DNA from: Bostrychus sinensis
Lineage: Eukaryota > Chordata > Actinopteri > Gobiiformes > Eleotridae
NCBI GenBank assembly: GCA_020698575.1
Contig: CM036240.1
Location: 33,308,711-33,372,710, forward strand
DNA length: 64,000 nucleotides
Direction of reading: 5' to 3'
Each line of letters starts with the position of its first letter. Within the stretch, counting starts at the first letter, position 1. The notes below the pieces were generated by a model. It ran no database searches. It was not told the origin of the DNA and saw nothing but the letters and a program-made list of their open reading frames with translations. Shown here piece after piece: positions 11,675-22,914 of the stretch. Made by a program: the position numbers and the translations under genes.

Positions 11675-12202
11675 AAATATGCAGTTCATGAACCCATCAA
11701 CACAACCATGATCCTGGCAGTGATATGCAGCTCTGCATGTTAAACGTCTGGGAGACGCATGGTGAAGGCATGTGCTTGTGCACAAGGATACTATGTAGTA
11801 AAAACATAGCATAAGCAATTTCAACATGTTACAGTATTATAAACACAACTCTTATAGCAACAAGGCAAACCTGAGAGTTTATAAAAATTCAGCGGCAGGT
11901 TCTTTCTGAGGCCTTCAAAGAATCAGACATGGATTTGTATTTAAAAAGGGAGCACTCTTTGGTTTAGGAACTTTATTTTTTCAACCATTGCTTAGTGAAC
12001 TTCACCAAAGTTATTCAAGTGTGCTGAGTCATTGATTTGATCACTGCTATCCAAAGTTAAGTTCTGGAGTTGTTTTGGCTCATGATGCAAGTGGCTTGGG
12101 AGGTCCAGTGTCCATCTGGGAGCAGGCGGAGGTGGAGGGAGACGAGAGATAAAGCGTCTGGATGAAGTCACTTCTTCCCCCCATCCATCTCCTTCCTCCA
12201 AC
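11675..12202 (+). promoter_or_regulatory. Conserved upstream region of TAAR locus A
   Basis: From a TTAA at about 11672 to the start codon, this matches the upstream regions of the other three TAAR genes (24870-25423, 34485-35204 inverted, 52318-53022). The most conserved stretch holds ATGATCCTGGCAGTGATATG and ACGTCTGGGAGACGCATGG. It ends in a short shared leader before the ATG. A promoter and 5' UTR are expected here, but I cannot fix the transcription start. Confidence 0.6.
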
Positions 12203-12752
12203 ATGAGCAGTGAGCAGTGGTACCAGTGCTACCCAGAACTGGGCAATCTGTCCTGCACCAAGTGGATCCCTGAACAGGGCCTCGCCATCTATCTGATCGG
12301 GCTTGTCACCTTCGCCATCTGCACCGGCATCCTCAACCTTATGGTCATCATCGCTATCTCGCATTTCAGGCAAGTCACAAGCACTGACATCAGGTTTATT
12401 GTAATACATATACTCATTTTGTTTCTTTTCTCAGGCAGCTGCACTCCTCTCCTAACTTCATCCGCCTCAACTTGGCCGTCTCAGACTTCCTGATCTGCTG
12501 CGTGGCGATCCCAGTTGAAACTTCCTTAGTGTACGATTGCTGGCGAGGTGGCGACATCATGTGCGTCCTGAATGCTGTCTTTGTCTTCACGATGTTTTCC
12601 GTATCAGTCGGAGGCATGGTCCTTATCTCAATAGACCGCTACGTAGCCATTTGTGACCCCATGCACTACTCCACCCTGATGTGCAGGAGATCTGTTAGCA
12701 TCGCCCTGATCGCCTGCTGGATCATCTCTGTCCTGTACGGCTTTGGGTATTA
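12203..12752 (+). pseudogene. TAAR locus A, truncated after TM4 by an inserted segment
   Basis: Exon 1 (12203-12369) starts MSSEQWYQCYPELGNLSC, with a glycosylation sequon NLS and TM1. A 65-bp intron follows (12370-12434, GC donor, AG acceptor). Exon 2 opens with QLHSSPNF and runs through TM2 (LAVSDF), TM3 with DRYVAICDPMHY, and TM4 (IALIACWIISVLYG). Homology to the intact paralogues stops at 12752. About eleven unmatched bases follow, then the segment at 12764, and the frame stops at 12763-12765 after 165 codons. TM5, TM6 and TM7 are not found downstream. There are no stop codons before the break and the sequence is very close to the gene at 25424. The break is therefore probably recent. A truncated four-helix product is conceivable but should not signal. 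Confidence 0.9.
12370..12434 (+). other. 65-bp GC-AG intron of TAAR locus A
   Basis: The donor is CAG|GCAAGT and the acceptor CTTTTCTCAG|G. It splits an Arg codon (phase 2). Removal joins HFR to QLHSSPNF in frame, as expected for the TAAR first intracellular loop. Confidence 0.85.
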
Positions 12753-12763
12753 TGATTTATATT

Positions 12764-14235
12764 AAAATCACAAATTTTTTACAAAAAATTTGAACCAGAC
12801 AAAGTGACTGACATTTGAAGACGTTTGAAAAGAGCATACAGTGAACCCTGAAATTATTCATACCCCTGGCAAATTCTGACTTAAAGTTACCTTTATTCAA
12901 CCAGCAAGTTTTTTTTTTTTTTTGATCAGAAATGACACACGCTTCTCCCAAAAAATAATGTGGAAAAAAATACTTCTCAGCTTTTATTTACATTTGAACA
13001 AGTGTCATGTCCAAAATTATTCATACCCTTTGCAAACTGTCACAGTCTAAAAAATACAAGATGTTCTGCACTGTGACAAATCTCAGAGGATGTGGTCGGA
13101 GGCCAAAAGTGACACCTGTGCTGGTCAGGAGGATAGTGAGAGAGGTAAAAAAGAATCCAGGGATCACCACCAAGGCCATCCTGATGAATCTGGGCTCTGC
13201 TGGTGGCAACATCTCAAGGCAGACAGTCCAACACACACTGCACACCGCTGGCTTCCACTGACGCAGACCAAGGAGGTCAACAACAGCTGGCAATCTGCAG
13301 TGAAACTTGGCCTTGGGCACCAGTGAACATTTCAGCATGACAACGACCCAAAACACACAGCAAAAGTGGTGAAGAAATGGCTAGGAAACAAAAACATTAA
13401 CGTTTTGCAGTGGCCCAGCCAGAGTCCTGACTTGAATCCAATTGAGAATCTGTGGAGGGAGCTAAAGATCAGGGTGATGGCAAAGAGGGCCTCCAGCCTG
13501 AAAGAGTTGGAGCTCATTGCTTAAGATGAATGGGCAAAAATACCAAGGAGACAGGCAAAAAGCTGGTCAGCAATTTGATTGCTGAAATAGCCAATAAAGG
13601 CTTTTCTATTGATTATTGAGAAGGGTATGACTAATTTTGGACATGCCACTTTTTGTTCAAATGTAAATAAAAGCTGAGAAATATTTTTATTTTCCACAAT
13701 AATACCTATTGTACATCGTCTAATTATCTTTTGGGAAAAGCCTGTGTTATTTCCGGTAAAAAAAAAACTTGCTGGTTGAATAAAAGTAACTTTAAGTCAG
13801 AATTTGCCAGGGGTATGAATGATTTCAGGCTTCACTGTATATATACACAGAAAGATATTTTTAATCAAAAACACTACACTGTAGGTAGAATGGACCTCCA
13901 GCTGAAATTTCAAATCCAAAACTTTTACTTAATGGATGTTCTCCTCCAGAGGTGGAATCACAGTAAGCAACCTTTGAACCCTTGGGTGATAATTCAGACA
14001 TGCTCCCCTGGTTGAGTAAGCAGTGGAGATGTTTGGGCCAGGATAGTGGGGCTATAAAAACGTCCGATTTGTGACAAATAACAGAGACACAATCTTTCTA
14101 GTGGTAAACTCCAAAGTTTGGATACTTGCAACAAAACTAATTCACATTGCAAGACAGAGCTTGCAGAATTGAAATAAAGTTAATTTCTGTGACTCATTTT
14201 CATCATCTACTCAAGAACCAGTTGAACTCATATAC
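12764..14235. repeat. Duplicated segment, copy 2, interrupting TAAR locus A
   Basis: It matches 363-2150, including flanks on both sides of the Tc1-like element, and lies directly against the broken end of the TAAR coding sequence. Confidence 0.8.
12839..13837 (+). mobile_element. Tc1-like element, second deleted copy
   Basis: The family is that of 438-1750, with the same TA-flanked ends and the same loss of the first catalytic Asp region. It keeps HDNDPKHTA-type and SPDLNPIENLWRE-type stretches out of frame with the N-terminal part. It also lacks the (ATT)n part and the transposase start. Confidence 0.85.
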
Positions 14236-14727
14236 ATGTTGTTTTGCAGGACAATGTCATAAGTGACTTGAGATGTGCTTTGTTCACTACTATTGCATCA
14301 TTACATGTGGTATTTCATTATGGAGTTTAAGTATAATAGTGTGATAAACATGCATTGTACCAACTTTTCTGCTCCTCGCTCTTTCTTTGATTTTCTGTTT
14401 CACAATTTTTATCCAGTTACTTTAATGAATATGAATGTGAATGATTGAATGTGAATATGAATATAAACACCTAATACTCATATGTGTCTTTTAACATCCT
14501 GTTTTGTCATTTTTTTTAAAATAAAATCACACTTAATCCAATTTAAGTTGAGTTTTAGTGATCTTCTCTTTGCTGAGTCCCTAGCTAGTCAAGAACTCTC
14601 TAACCTTCAGCTCTTTAAGTGTTTTAACTTAATCTTCCCAGTGTAAGACTGGGTGGTGCCCTGTTATTAACTTAAATTAATCTTTAAGCTACAAAAATTT
14701 CCAGTTTCTTTACAATATTTCCTACAA
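14236..14727. mobile_element. LTR-related relic
   Basis: It shares an ACATGTT..TT.CAGGA.AATGTCATA stretch and a CTTAATC..AATTTAAGTTGAGTTT stretch with the solo LTR at 58334-59829. It ends near a CTACA, as that LTR does. The similarity is patchy, so this is an old, incomplete copy. Confidence 0.45.
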
Positions 14728-15117
14728 CATGTACATTGCTTTTGTTGCTTTACTGCTCTATTTTGGTATTAAACCCTCCTCTCTCAGCACAGAGTTTCAC
14801 ACAGTTTCAGAGTCTATGAATAGCCCAGTTAACAATTAAACGAATTATTAAATTAGTTGACAATTATTTCAATGATCAATTATAATTTATTATTCCTATT
14901 AGTTGTTGCAGGTCTAAAAAAAATTGTCTCAAAAATTAAATGATGTGGATTTGTGGCATTAAACAATTCACCCTTCCTGTGGAGGGTGAACAGTTCCGGT
15001 TTTTAAATACACACACATTTGCAGTGAAAATATTTGAATGAAATTGTCTTAAGCTAGCGTTAGCTAACAGCAGGTTGTGTTTGTCTGTTAGTCGTCCTCA
15101 CCTTTTATAATGAAAAA
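14728..15117. other. Unassigned non-coding DNA
   Basis: AT-rich, no gene seen. It contains an imperfect palindromic AT-rich stretch near 14830-14910. Confidence 0.35.
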
Positions 15118-15251
15118 CTAATGTCCTACCCATACGCTGGGTTGATGACCAAATAACTTTTGATGCAATTTTATGCAAGTTTCGCAGTGGTAGGGAGACA
15201 GGTTTCTGAAGTCCAGCTCTGGCAGCAATATTTGTAGTTTTTCACCATATC

Positions 15252-15262
15252 GTATTTTGTCC
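15252..15262. repeat. Target-site duplication, left copy
   Basis: GTATTTTGTCC, repeated exactly at 17623-17633 on the other side of the LINE. Confidence 0.85.
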
Positions 15263-17622
15263 AGCTCAGCCGCCATGTGTTGGAGTTTACCCCGGTGAAC
15301 TGAGAGGGTCGCATCCCTGCGCCTCCGGGTGGGGGACAGGTCTCTCACTGTGGTTACGGCCTATGACCCGAACAGCAGTGCAGAGTACCCGGCCTTCTTG
15401 GAGTCCCTGGGAGGGGTGCTGGAAGGTGCTCCGACTGGAGACTCCGTCGTTCTACTGGGGGACTTCAATGCCCATGTGGGCAATGACAGTGATACCTGGA
15501 GGGGTGTGATTGGGAGGAACGGCCTCCCCGATCTGAACCCGAGTCGTGTTTTGTTATTGGACTGCTGTGCTAGTCACAGTTTGTCCATAACAAACACCAT
15601 GTTCAAGCTCAAGGGTGTCCATCAGTGCACGTGGCACCAGGACACCCTAGGCCAGAGGTTGGTGATCGACTTTGTAGTCGTGTCATCTGACCTTCGGCCG
15701 TGTGTCTTGGACACTCGGGTGAAGAGAGGGGCTGAGCTGTCAACTGATCACCACCTGGTGGTGAGTTGGATGGCGGAGGCGGAGGAGGAGGCCGGACAGA
15801 CTCGGCAGGCCCAAACGTATTGTGAGGGTTTGTTGGGAACGTCTGGCTGAGCCTCCTGTCAGAGGGGTCTTCAACTCCCACCTCTGGGAAAGCTTCAACC
15901 AGATTCCGGGGGAGGCTGGAGACATTGAGTCCGAGTGGGCCATGTTCTCCACCTCTATTGTCGGTGCGGCTGTTCGGAGCTGTGGCCGTAAGGTCTCTGG
16001 TGCCGTGGCGGCAACCCCCGAACCCGGTGGTGGACACCGGAAGTAAGGGATGTCGTCAGGCTGAAGAAGGAGTCCTACCAAGCTTGGCTGGCTCGGGGAC
16101 TCCTGAGGCAGCCGACGGGTAACGGCAGGCCATGCGTGCGGCTGGGGACTCAGAGGTGGACTCGTTCATCACCCAAGCTGAAGTCACCGAGGTGGTTGGA
16201 AAGCTCCTCGGTGGCAAGGCACAGGGGGTGGATGAGATCTGCCTTGAGTACCTCAAGTCTCTGGATGTTGTGGGGCTGTCATGGCTGACACGTCTTTGCA
16301 ACATCGCGTGGCGGTCGGTGATAGTACCTCTGGACTGGCAGACCGGGGTGGTGGTTCCTCTTTTTAAGAAGGGGGACCTGGAGGGTGTGTTCCAACTACA
16401 GGGGGATCACACTTCTCAGCCTCCCCGGGAAAGTCTATTCCAGGGTACTGGAGAGGAGAATTCGGCCGATAGTCGAACCTCGGATTCAGGAGGAACAATG
16501 CGGTTTTCGCCCCGGTCGTGGAACAGTGGACCGTGTCCCTCGTAGGTATCCTGTGGGGGGTGCTCTGGGAGTATGGGGTCCGAGGCCCTTTGCTAGGGGC
16601 TGTCCGGTCCCTGTACGAACAGAGCAGGAGTTTGGTTCGCATTGCCGGTTGTAAATCAGACCTGTTCCCAGTGCATGTTGGACTCTGGCAGGGCTGCCCT
16701 TTGTCACCGGTTCTGTTCATTATTTTTATGGACAGAATTTCTAGGCGCAGCCAGGGGCCGGAGGTAGTTCGGTTTGGGAACCACAGGATTTTATCTCTGC
16801 TTTTTGTGGATGATGTTGTCCTGTTGGCTTCATCAGGCCAAGACCTTCAGCATGTGCTGGGGCGGTTTGCAGCCGAGTGTGAAGCGGCTGGGATGAGAAT
16901 CAGCACCTCCAAGTCCGAGGCCATGGTTCTCGACCAGAAAAGGGTGGTTTGCCCTCTCCAGGTTGGGGGAGAGCTCCTGCCTCAAGTGGAGGAGTTCAAG
17001 TATCTTGGGGTCTTGTTCACGAGTGAGGGAAGGATGGAGCGTGAGATCGACAGACGGATCGGTGCAGCGTCTGCAGTAATGCGGTCGTTGTATCGGTCTG
17101 TTGTGGTAAAGAAGGAGCTGAGCCGAAAGGTGAAGCCCTCGATTTACCGGTCGATCTACGTTCCTACTCTCACCTATGGTCATGAGCTTTGGGTCATGAC
17201 TGAAAGGACAAGATCCCGGATACAAGCGGCCGAAATGTGTTTCCTCCGCAGGGTGGCTGGGCGCTCCCTTAGAGATAGGGTGAGGAGCTCAGTTACACGG
17301 GAGGAGCTCGGAGTAGAGCCGCTGCTCCTCCACATTGAGAGGAATCAGCTGAGGTGGCTCGGACATCTGTTTCGGATGTCCTCCTGGACGCCTTCCTGGG
17401 GAGGTGTTCTGGGCATGTCCCACTGGGAGGAGGCCCCGGGGAAGACCTAGGACACGCTGGAGGGACTACGTCTCTTGGCTGGCCTGGGAACGCCTTGGGG
17501 TGCCCCCGGTAGAGCTGGAGGAAGTGTCTGGGGAGAGGGAAGTCTGGGCATCTCTGCTTAGACTGCTGCCCCCGCGACCTGGCCCCGGATAAAGCGGAAG
17601 AAGATTGATGGATGGATGGATG
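15263..17622 (+). mobile_element. I/RTE-type LINE (fish Nimb/Rex-like), 5'-truncated, coding region broken
   Basis: The element starts inside the endonuclease domain. VVLLGDFNAHVGND, LLLDCCASHSLSITNTMFK, HQDTLGQRLVIDFVV and LSTDHHLVV lie at 15330-15770. The reverse transcriptase follows in several frames: EVVGKLLGGKAQGVDEI (16190), NYRGITLLSLPGKVYSRVLE (16390), GFRPGRGTVD (16490), then GLWQGCPLSPVLF and the catalytic LLFVDDVVLLAS (16680-16830). The C-terminal part has LGVLFTSEGR, QLRWLGHLFRM and RPRGRPRTRWRDYVSWLAWE. The 3' end is GGATAAAGCGGAAGAAGAT plus GATG repeats. The motif A segment, with its Asp, is missing between GRGTVD and VGILWGVLWEYG. It is flanked by an 11-bp target duplication. 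Clade placement is uncertain. Confidence 0.88.
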
Positions 17623-17633
17623 GTATTTTGTCC
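17623..17633. repeat. Target-site duplication, right copy
   Basis: GTATTTTGTCC, directly after the (GATG)n tail of the LINE. Confidence 0.85.
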
Positions 17634-17754
17634 TGAGTTGTCAGTCCGTCTAAATACATAGTTGGCTGCATCTCCTCACGCCTGCTGCTCGTCGCCATGT
17701 TTGTTTTGCCCTCCAGTAGAACACAAAGTCACGTGACTGAAAACTATGAATAAT

Positions 17755-18055
17755 ATCCAAAGTACTCAAAAGCTGTACTCAAGTAAAAGTACTGTTATTT
17801 TAAAAATAATATTAAAAGTAAGAAAGTATTGACTATAAAATGTACTTAAGTAGCAAGTCAAATGTACTACCCACTACACTACAGAGGACAAAACACTCCT
17901 CAGACAATTTAAAGGTTTACTCAAGTAAATGTATAGATAAAATCCAGAACTGACATATAACAGCATGTTCTACAAAAACAGAAAGTACTTTTTCTTCAAA
18001 AAAGGTACTTAAGTAAATTACTTGAGTAAAAGTATCAAGTTACTGTCCACTGGTA
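17755..18055. mobile_element. hAT-like MITE with ACTCAAGTAAAAGTA-type ends
   Basis: AAGTACTCAAA and CTCAAGTAAAAGTACTG at the left and ACTTGAGTAAAAGTATCAAG at the right are typical of an abundant fish repeat. I did not find a clear target duplication. Confidence 0.45.
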
Positions 18056-18614
18056 ACATTAGAGTGTATAAGAATGTATAAGATGGTGGTTTCTAACATA
18101 TGCAAATCTATATCTTTTTACAATTCTGAAAATGTTTATAATAATGCTATATAGATGAAATATTTTAAACTGTGCAATAAATAAATGAAATAAACATGTT
18201 TCAGAGCTTTACAGAAGGGCCACTGGCTGACATCTTGGAATTTCAAAGGTACAGTGTATAGTCTTTGGTGTCCTCTGGTGGTGACATTACAGATTGTAAA
18301 GCTGTCTCAGTGTGGCCATCTGCCCAATCAGGTGACTTTCTACAGCCTGGGAGCACCTGTGGTAATCCTCACAGAGACCAGGCAGGAGGGGGATGTGTGC
18401 GTAAATGGTTGCAGACAGGACAGAGGAAGAGTAGAGAGACATTAGAGCTGATGGTCCTGACAGAGAAGACTTTTAGCTTCCTTACACTGTTTGTTTCATG
18501 TGGATAGGCCCAGGCACCACTGAGATACAAATCACTACAAGTCTTAGTACAGTTAATGATGTCAAATATAACCTGCTAAATATACTGCACAGCTAATTAC
18601 AACTATCAGCGGCA
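18056..18614. other. Unassigned non-coding DNA
   Basis: No gene recognised; the short frames at 18254-18507 lack protein character. Confidence 0.4.
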
Positions 18615-19439
18615 ACACACGGCATTTTCAGATCGTATCAATGATGTTTTGCTTCGAAAAATGACCAAAAACTAGATATTTACTTCCCTTAACGTTTTTG
18701 ATAGTTATATAATGGAGAAGTGAGCTGGGGCAGGGCAGACTGCAGCAGCAGCAGCAGGACACAGGAGCTACAGGAGCACAGACTTTTGAATAGAAAAAAT
18801 TAAGTCCAGCTCCAAAGATTAAAGAAATATTCTAATCACAAATGTCTTTTTTGAACAGAGGCATTTCTTGAAAATGTAGCTCTATCTGCTGTAGGGCTCA
18901 TATTGGCTCAATTTGAAAAGCTATAATGATCAAATTAAGAGCTATTTAGGAGCCGAAAGAGCAGGAATGCATTACTAATTGAATTTTATAGCAAGACTCC
19001 GATTAATCGCAAAAACACATGCGATTAATTGTGATAAAACATTTTAATCGTTGCCCAGCACCATTTTAAATGCATTTTATTTACATTATAGATGTATTTT
19101 AGTAACGTTACATGTACATGTGTTTCTATGGCCTTGGTAAACAGTGGTATAATCCTCTCCCTGCTGTTAGTCCATAGTTTGGTTCTCGTAGCGTTCACAC
19201 TTCACCAGGACCACACCAGGAGTGCTCCAGAGCTCAAATCGCACCTGCACTGAGACCACCAGGGTTTGACTGAAGTGAACCAAACACGGCAAGTGTGAAC
19301 ACACCCTAAAGCATCATTGAAAGTCCTTTTCAGCTTGACCAGGTGCTCTTCCTGATGCAACATGGGCTTTGGACCAATACATATTGGCTAATTTTTTTTG
19401 AAACACTGACTAATCACTAATGGGAAGAAGCCCCATTAG

Positions 19440-20390
19440 TTGTTTTTTTCCTGTTGCCCTTCATAAGAACTTACAATATATTGTAACATATACAGTATTA
19501 CTGACATTTACAAATACTTTATAATACATGACCTGCCACCTGTCAGTTCATTGTGTGATGTCAACATGTGACCTTTAATTTTGCTGCCGCGTCCTGTACA
19601 GCTGCCCTTTGTGCAGCAGAGAGCGGTGCGTGAAGCTCAGAGAGAGATCTGTAGTAACTTGGCGTGGTCCTAAGCAAGTAGTCCACAATAAACCAACTGA
19701 GACAGGTGGAGGAGCACCGAGAGCTTCCAGGTGGGTCAGTGTATACTTTTGGGTCAGCCGGGAGAATGTGTGCGTGTTGTCTCAGCCCAGCCACTACGCA
19801 CAGACGAACAGTTGTTATCACACGGCAACGACCCCCTGACCCCCTCCCAACTCTCTCTTCCTTTACTGAGGCTACTGTCTATGGTCCCTGTGGCCCTGTG
19901 GTCACATGGTCTCAGCCCCATGGTCCAGGGCCGGCCCATGGAATAATAAGTTAGATGCTGAGCTGCTGAATGACATGACTTGCATAATGAATCTGGTCAG
20001 GCACAATAAACTTAATGAAATCATGGACACTAGGATCTGTTTTCAGCCCACAATGACGTACTTTTTTTTTTTGTTTGATGAAAATCGACCAGATATTAGC
20101 AGAGATATGATCATAAACAACTCATTGAAATATTATGGTCCAATTATATGCAACGCAATCCAAAGCACACTGCCTACAGCGGACACGCGAGACATTCCTC
20201 ACAATATCAGAGCTGGATTATAATAATATTACATAAATCATAAGTTGAGACATTCTGTTAAAAGTCTTTGGTCTTCTCTGGAGCCACAGCCCAGTGTAAT
20301 GACAGTGAAGGCTCATAGACTGTGACAGGATCTCTGTCCCTGGAGCAGGGGCGGAGCTGAGCATTCTAGGGGCTCAGGGCACGATGTGGA
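19440..20390 (+). repeat. Locus repeat R1, full copy in the left arm
   Basis: The unit runs from TTTTTTTCCTGTTGCCCTTC through TTTAATTTTGCTGCC, GACAGGTGGAGGAGCACCG and the CAGGGCCGGCCCATG region to GGAGCAGGGGCGGAGCTGAGC. Copies: 40570-41510 (inverted), 55600-57530 (same orientation, with an insertion), and partial copies at 10090-10300 and 31360-31988. A distant relative lies at 45480-46760. It may itself be an old DNA transposon, but I could not identify ends. Confidence 0.7.
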
Positions 20391-20479
20391 CACCACCATT
20401 TGAAGAAAAAGTATGTGAACCCTTTGGAATTACTTGGATTTTTGCATGATTTGGTCATAAAATGTGATCTGATCTTCAT

Positions 20480-20535
20480 CTAAGTATATATGTGTGTGTG
20501 TGTGTTAATATATATACACACACTATATATATTCA
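20480..20535. repeat. TG/TA simple repeat
   Basis: TATATATGTGTGTGTGTGTG followed by TATATACACAC. The inverted copy lies near 40420-40475. Confidence 0.7.
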
Positions 20536-20717
20536 AGACCTAATAATTGGAGTTAGGTGTCAGCTCTGGACTGTCAGCTAAAAACTTACAGATATTTCTG
20601 GCACAAGCTTGTAGAGGCTAATGAGTTAAAAAGCTATAAATGTTGTTACTTTAGGTCATTGTAAGACTGGTAACACTGAGGGTTGGTTCTCTTATGATTT
20701 TACAGTAAGTATTAAAG

Positions 20718-21909
20718 CAGGGACGTCAAACTCAAGGCCCGCGGGCCAAATCCGGCCCGCAGGATAATTTGTTTTGGCCTGCAAAATAATTTCTAATATA
20801 TGTTAAAAATGGCACGCTGATATATTGCATGCAACCTGTTTGACCTACATCTCCCAAAATGCACTGTAGAAGCCTGCGTCTGTTCTTTCACTGTTTTAGC
20901 GAGTGACACTTAAACAGAGCAGCAGGAGCAGAGCAGAGAGTAAGAGGATTCTACTGGGACATTGAACTTTCATCAAAAGAAATGGAGAAAGAAGAGGGGA
21001 CAGTGAAAGCAGGAACTTCTTAAAAAGGTGGGACTGTCTGTAAACACTGTAGTACAACACTGTTTGTTGAGCTAACGTAGCAGTAGTAAAAATAGTCTAT
21101 AACCGCACAGCATTACATCACAAAACCCATCTCCAAAAACAGAAGCTACAGACAGAAGCAGTTTAATAAGAGCCTGAGTCACACTGTGTCAGTAAAGACA
21201 AGTTATCAGAGCTGTTTAAGTTCATTCACGGCACTGTCCTGCGTCGCTCTTTCCTCTCGCTGTTACTACAGACTTCTCGTTAATGCACACATTTACACGC
21301 AGCAAACAGAGCTAAATTCACATAGACAGAGGTACAAATCAGCTCCATACTGTGTCCTGCAGAGGACAGAGAAGTGGACACTGGATTGCTCAATAAAAGT
21401 AAAGTACAAGTAAAGTACACCTTATTTGTGTGTATAGGTGCTCCTCTGCAGGCTTAAAGCAGCACTAATATTTATTCACATAAGGGTCATGGCATGCACC
21501 TAAATGTTTATCTGCTTTTGTACTGTCACAGTAAAACAGAGTGGACCTGGTGAAAACACCTGTGTTATATGAGGAGTTAGGTAACTGCGGCAGTAAGCAA
21601 TAATACATACATAATCATTTCTTAGTAGTTTGTGTTGTAGTCCGAGCCTGTGGCCTCTTTGTTGTTATTTCTTCAGTTATAAGTTCAGATTCAAAGCAAA
21701 CAGTCAACTATAAATCCCTTTAAATCCAAAAATCTACATTTGTAGTTCTGTGGAGAAGTAATATTCTCTGTTAAATGCCTATTGCAGCCTAACTGAGAAC
21801 AAAAATACAATACGTTGGCTTTATTATTTATTCAATACTTGTATTCAGCCCGCAACCAACACTGGTTTTCTAATTTTGGCCCCCACTCTGATTCAGTTTG
21901 ACACCCCTG
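20718..21909. mobile_element. hAT-type non-autonomous transposon, 1192 bp, with 8-bp target duplication
   Basis: The left end is CAGGGACGTCAAACTCAAGG and the right end is TCAGTTTGACACCCCTG, an imperfect inverted pair. TATTAAAG flanks both sides (20710-20717 and 21910-21917), an 8-bp duplication as expected for hAT. It includes the familiar GGCCCGCGGGCCAAATCCGG stretch. No transposase is seen. Confidence 0.85.
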
Positions 21910-22731
21910 TATTAAAGGTACAGTCAAGCTTTGAGTAATCTGTATGTTATTCACATTTTTCTGGTTATACGCAGGTTTCATATGATTTCATATATTCATT
22001 ATAGTAAAAGACTTCAGTGCTGTGAGTGTTTGTAATGTCATGATAATGTAATGTGTTCATCTTCATGCATTCTTTGAGAAATGTGTGACTTTGTAACTGT
22101 GAGGGAAACACAATGGGCCTCCCTGTTGATAAGATAAAACACACAAAGAGGGACAGAGTTTAATTTGGGTTCCTGATTGTAGTTTAGTGTAACTGCCACT
22201 AGGGGATGTGGTTTAGTGGGTGCGGTCACATGTTGATGACATCAGAATAAAGGGGCACATAACATAATGGGCGTGTCACAGACCTACATGACATCATGGG
22301 TTGTACATTTCCACTACTTAATGAATTATATAACTCCATTATAATGATCTAGTTTTCTAAAAAAAAATCTAGTTTTTAACTGCACAAAATAGCAACAGAG
22401 TAATTATACTGTTGTTCAGCTGAGCATAAGCAGCTGCTTTGTAACATGTACATGTTCACATACTCACATGTATTTTATTTTTAGACTATTGCTGCATAAA
22501 CAGAGACAGTGTAGTGGAAATTCATTCCTGTGTTATCCTGTTGTTATTCTGTTGTTTGGCCTTGGTGCTGTCTAAGGACTAAGACATGGGTAGCAGCTGT
22601 AAGACCAAAGGATGTTGTGTCTTAGTGCACACGGGGCCAGGACATGGTGCCTCCTCATAGATTAGAGCAAAAATCTTAAGATATGCTTGTGACTCTGTGA
22701 CACGTACTCTTTCCTGTGTATGCTTGGTGTA
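21910..22731. other. Unassigned non-coding DNA in the left arm
   Basis: No gene seen; the whole stretch is mirrored in the right arm at 38500-39325. From 22530 it may be LTR-like: TG-rich start, an AATAAAG near 22827, and a CAACA end near 22887. No matching target duplication was found. Confidence 0.35.
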
Positions 22732-22777
22732 AAACCTACCTTCTGCTAAGGGCCCCCTCTTAGCAGAAGGTAGGTTT
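22732..22777. repeat. Perfect 19-bp hairpin
   Basis: AAACCTACCTTCTGCTAAG (22732-22750), 8-base loop GGCCCCCT, then the exact complement (22759-22777). It is preserved in the right arm at 38454-38499. Confidence 0.9.
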
Positions 22778-22914
22778 AGCACACTTTGCATCTTGCCATG
22801 TACTGTGTTCTCCTTGTGCTCAAGTTAATAAAGACAACTTGCTGATTGTTCTAGACACTGTCTCTTTGTCAAAAATCTATGACAACAGACTCTATTAACA
22901 TGCTGTCAGTCTTT

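Larger units (their letters stand above)
15118..17698 (-). pseudogene. 69-codon reading frame split by a LINE insertion, unknown protein
   Basis: On the minus strand an ATG at 17698 opens MATSSRREEMQPTMYLDGLT and continues to the LINE at 17622. Past the LINE, at 15251, the same frame resumes and runs to a TAG at 15118-15120. Leaving out the LINE and one copy of its 11-bp target duplication gives exactly 210 nt (76 + 134) with no stop, ending in SVWVGH. It may be a first exon: a GT lies just before the stop (AGC|GTATGG), and CACGTGAC lies upstream of the ATG. The opening (YLDGLT..DK.RY..K) faintly recalls N-terminal exons of fish proteins linked to YqaJ-type mobile elements. I do not recognise the protein, and chance cannot be excluded. 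Confidence 0.45.

Noticed and set aside
12203..13837. TAAR locus A continuing as a fusion with the Tc1-like element
   Set aside because: The frame stops at 12763-12765 before any transposase coding, and the element's own frames are broken.
16364..16720. Minus-strand frames opposite the LINE
   Set aside because: They are shadows of the plus-strand reverse transcriptase coding sequence.
22533..22887. Solo LTR in the left arm
   Set aside because: It has a plausible AATAAA and a TG...CA outline, but no target duplication could be found, so limits are guesswork.
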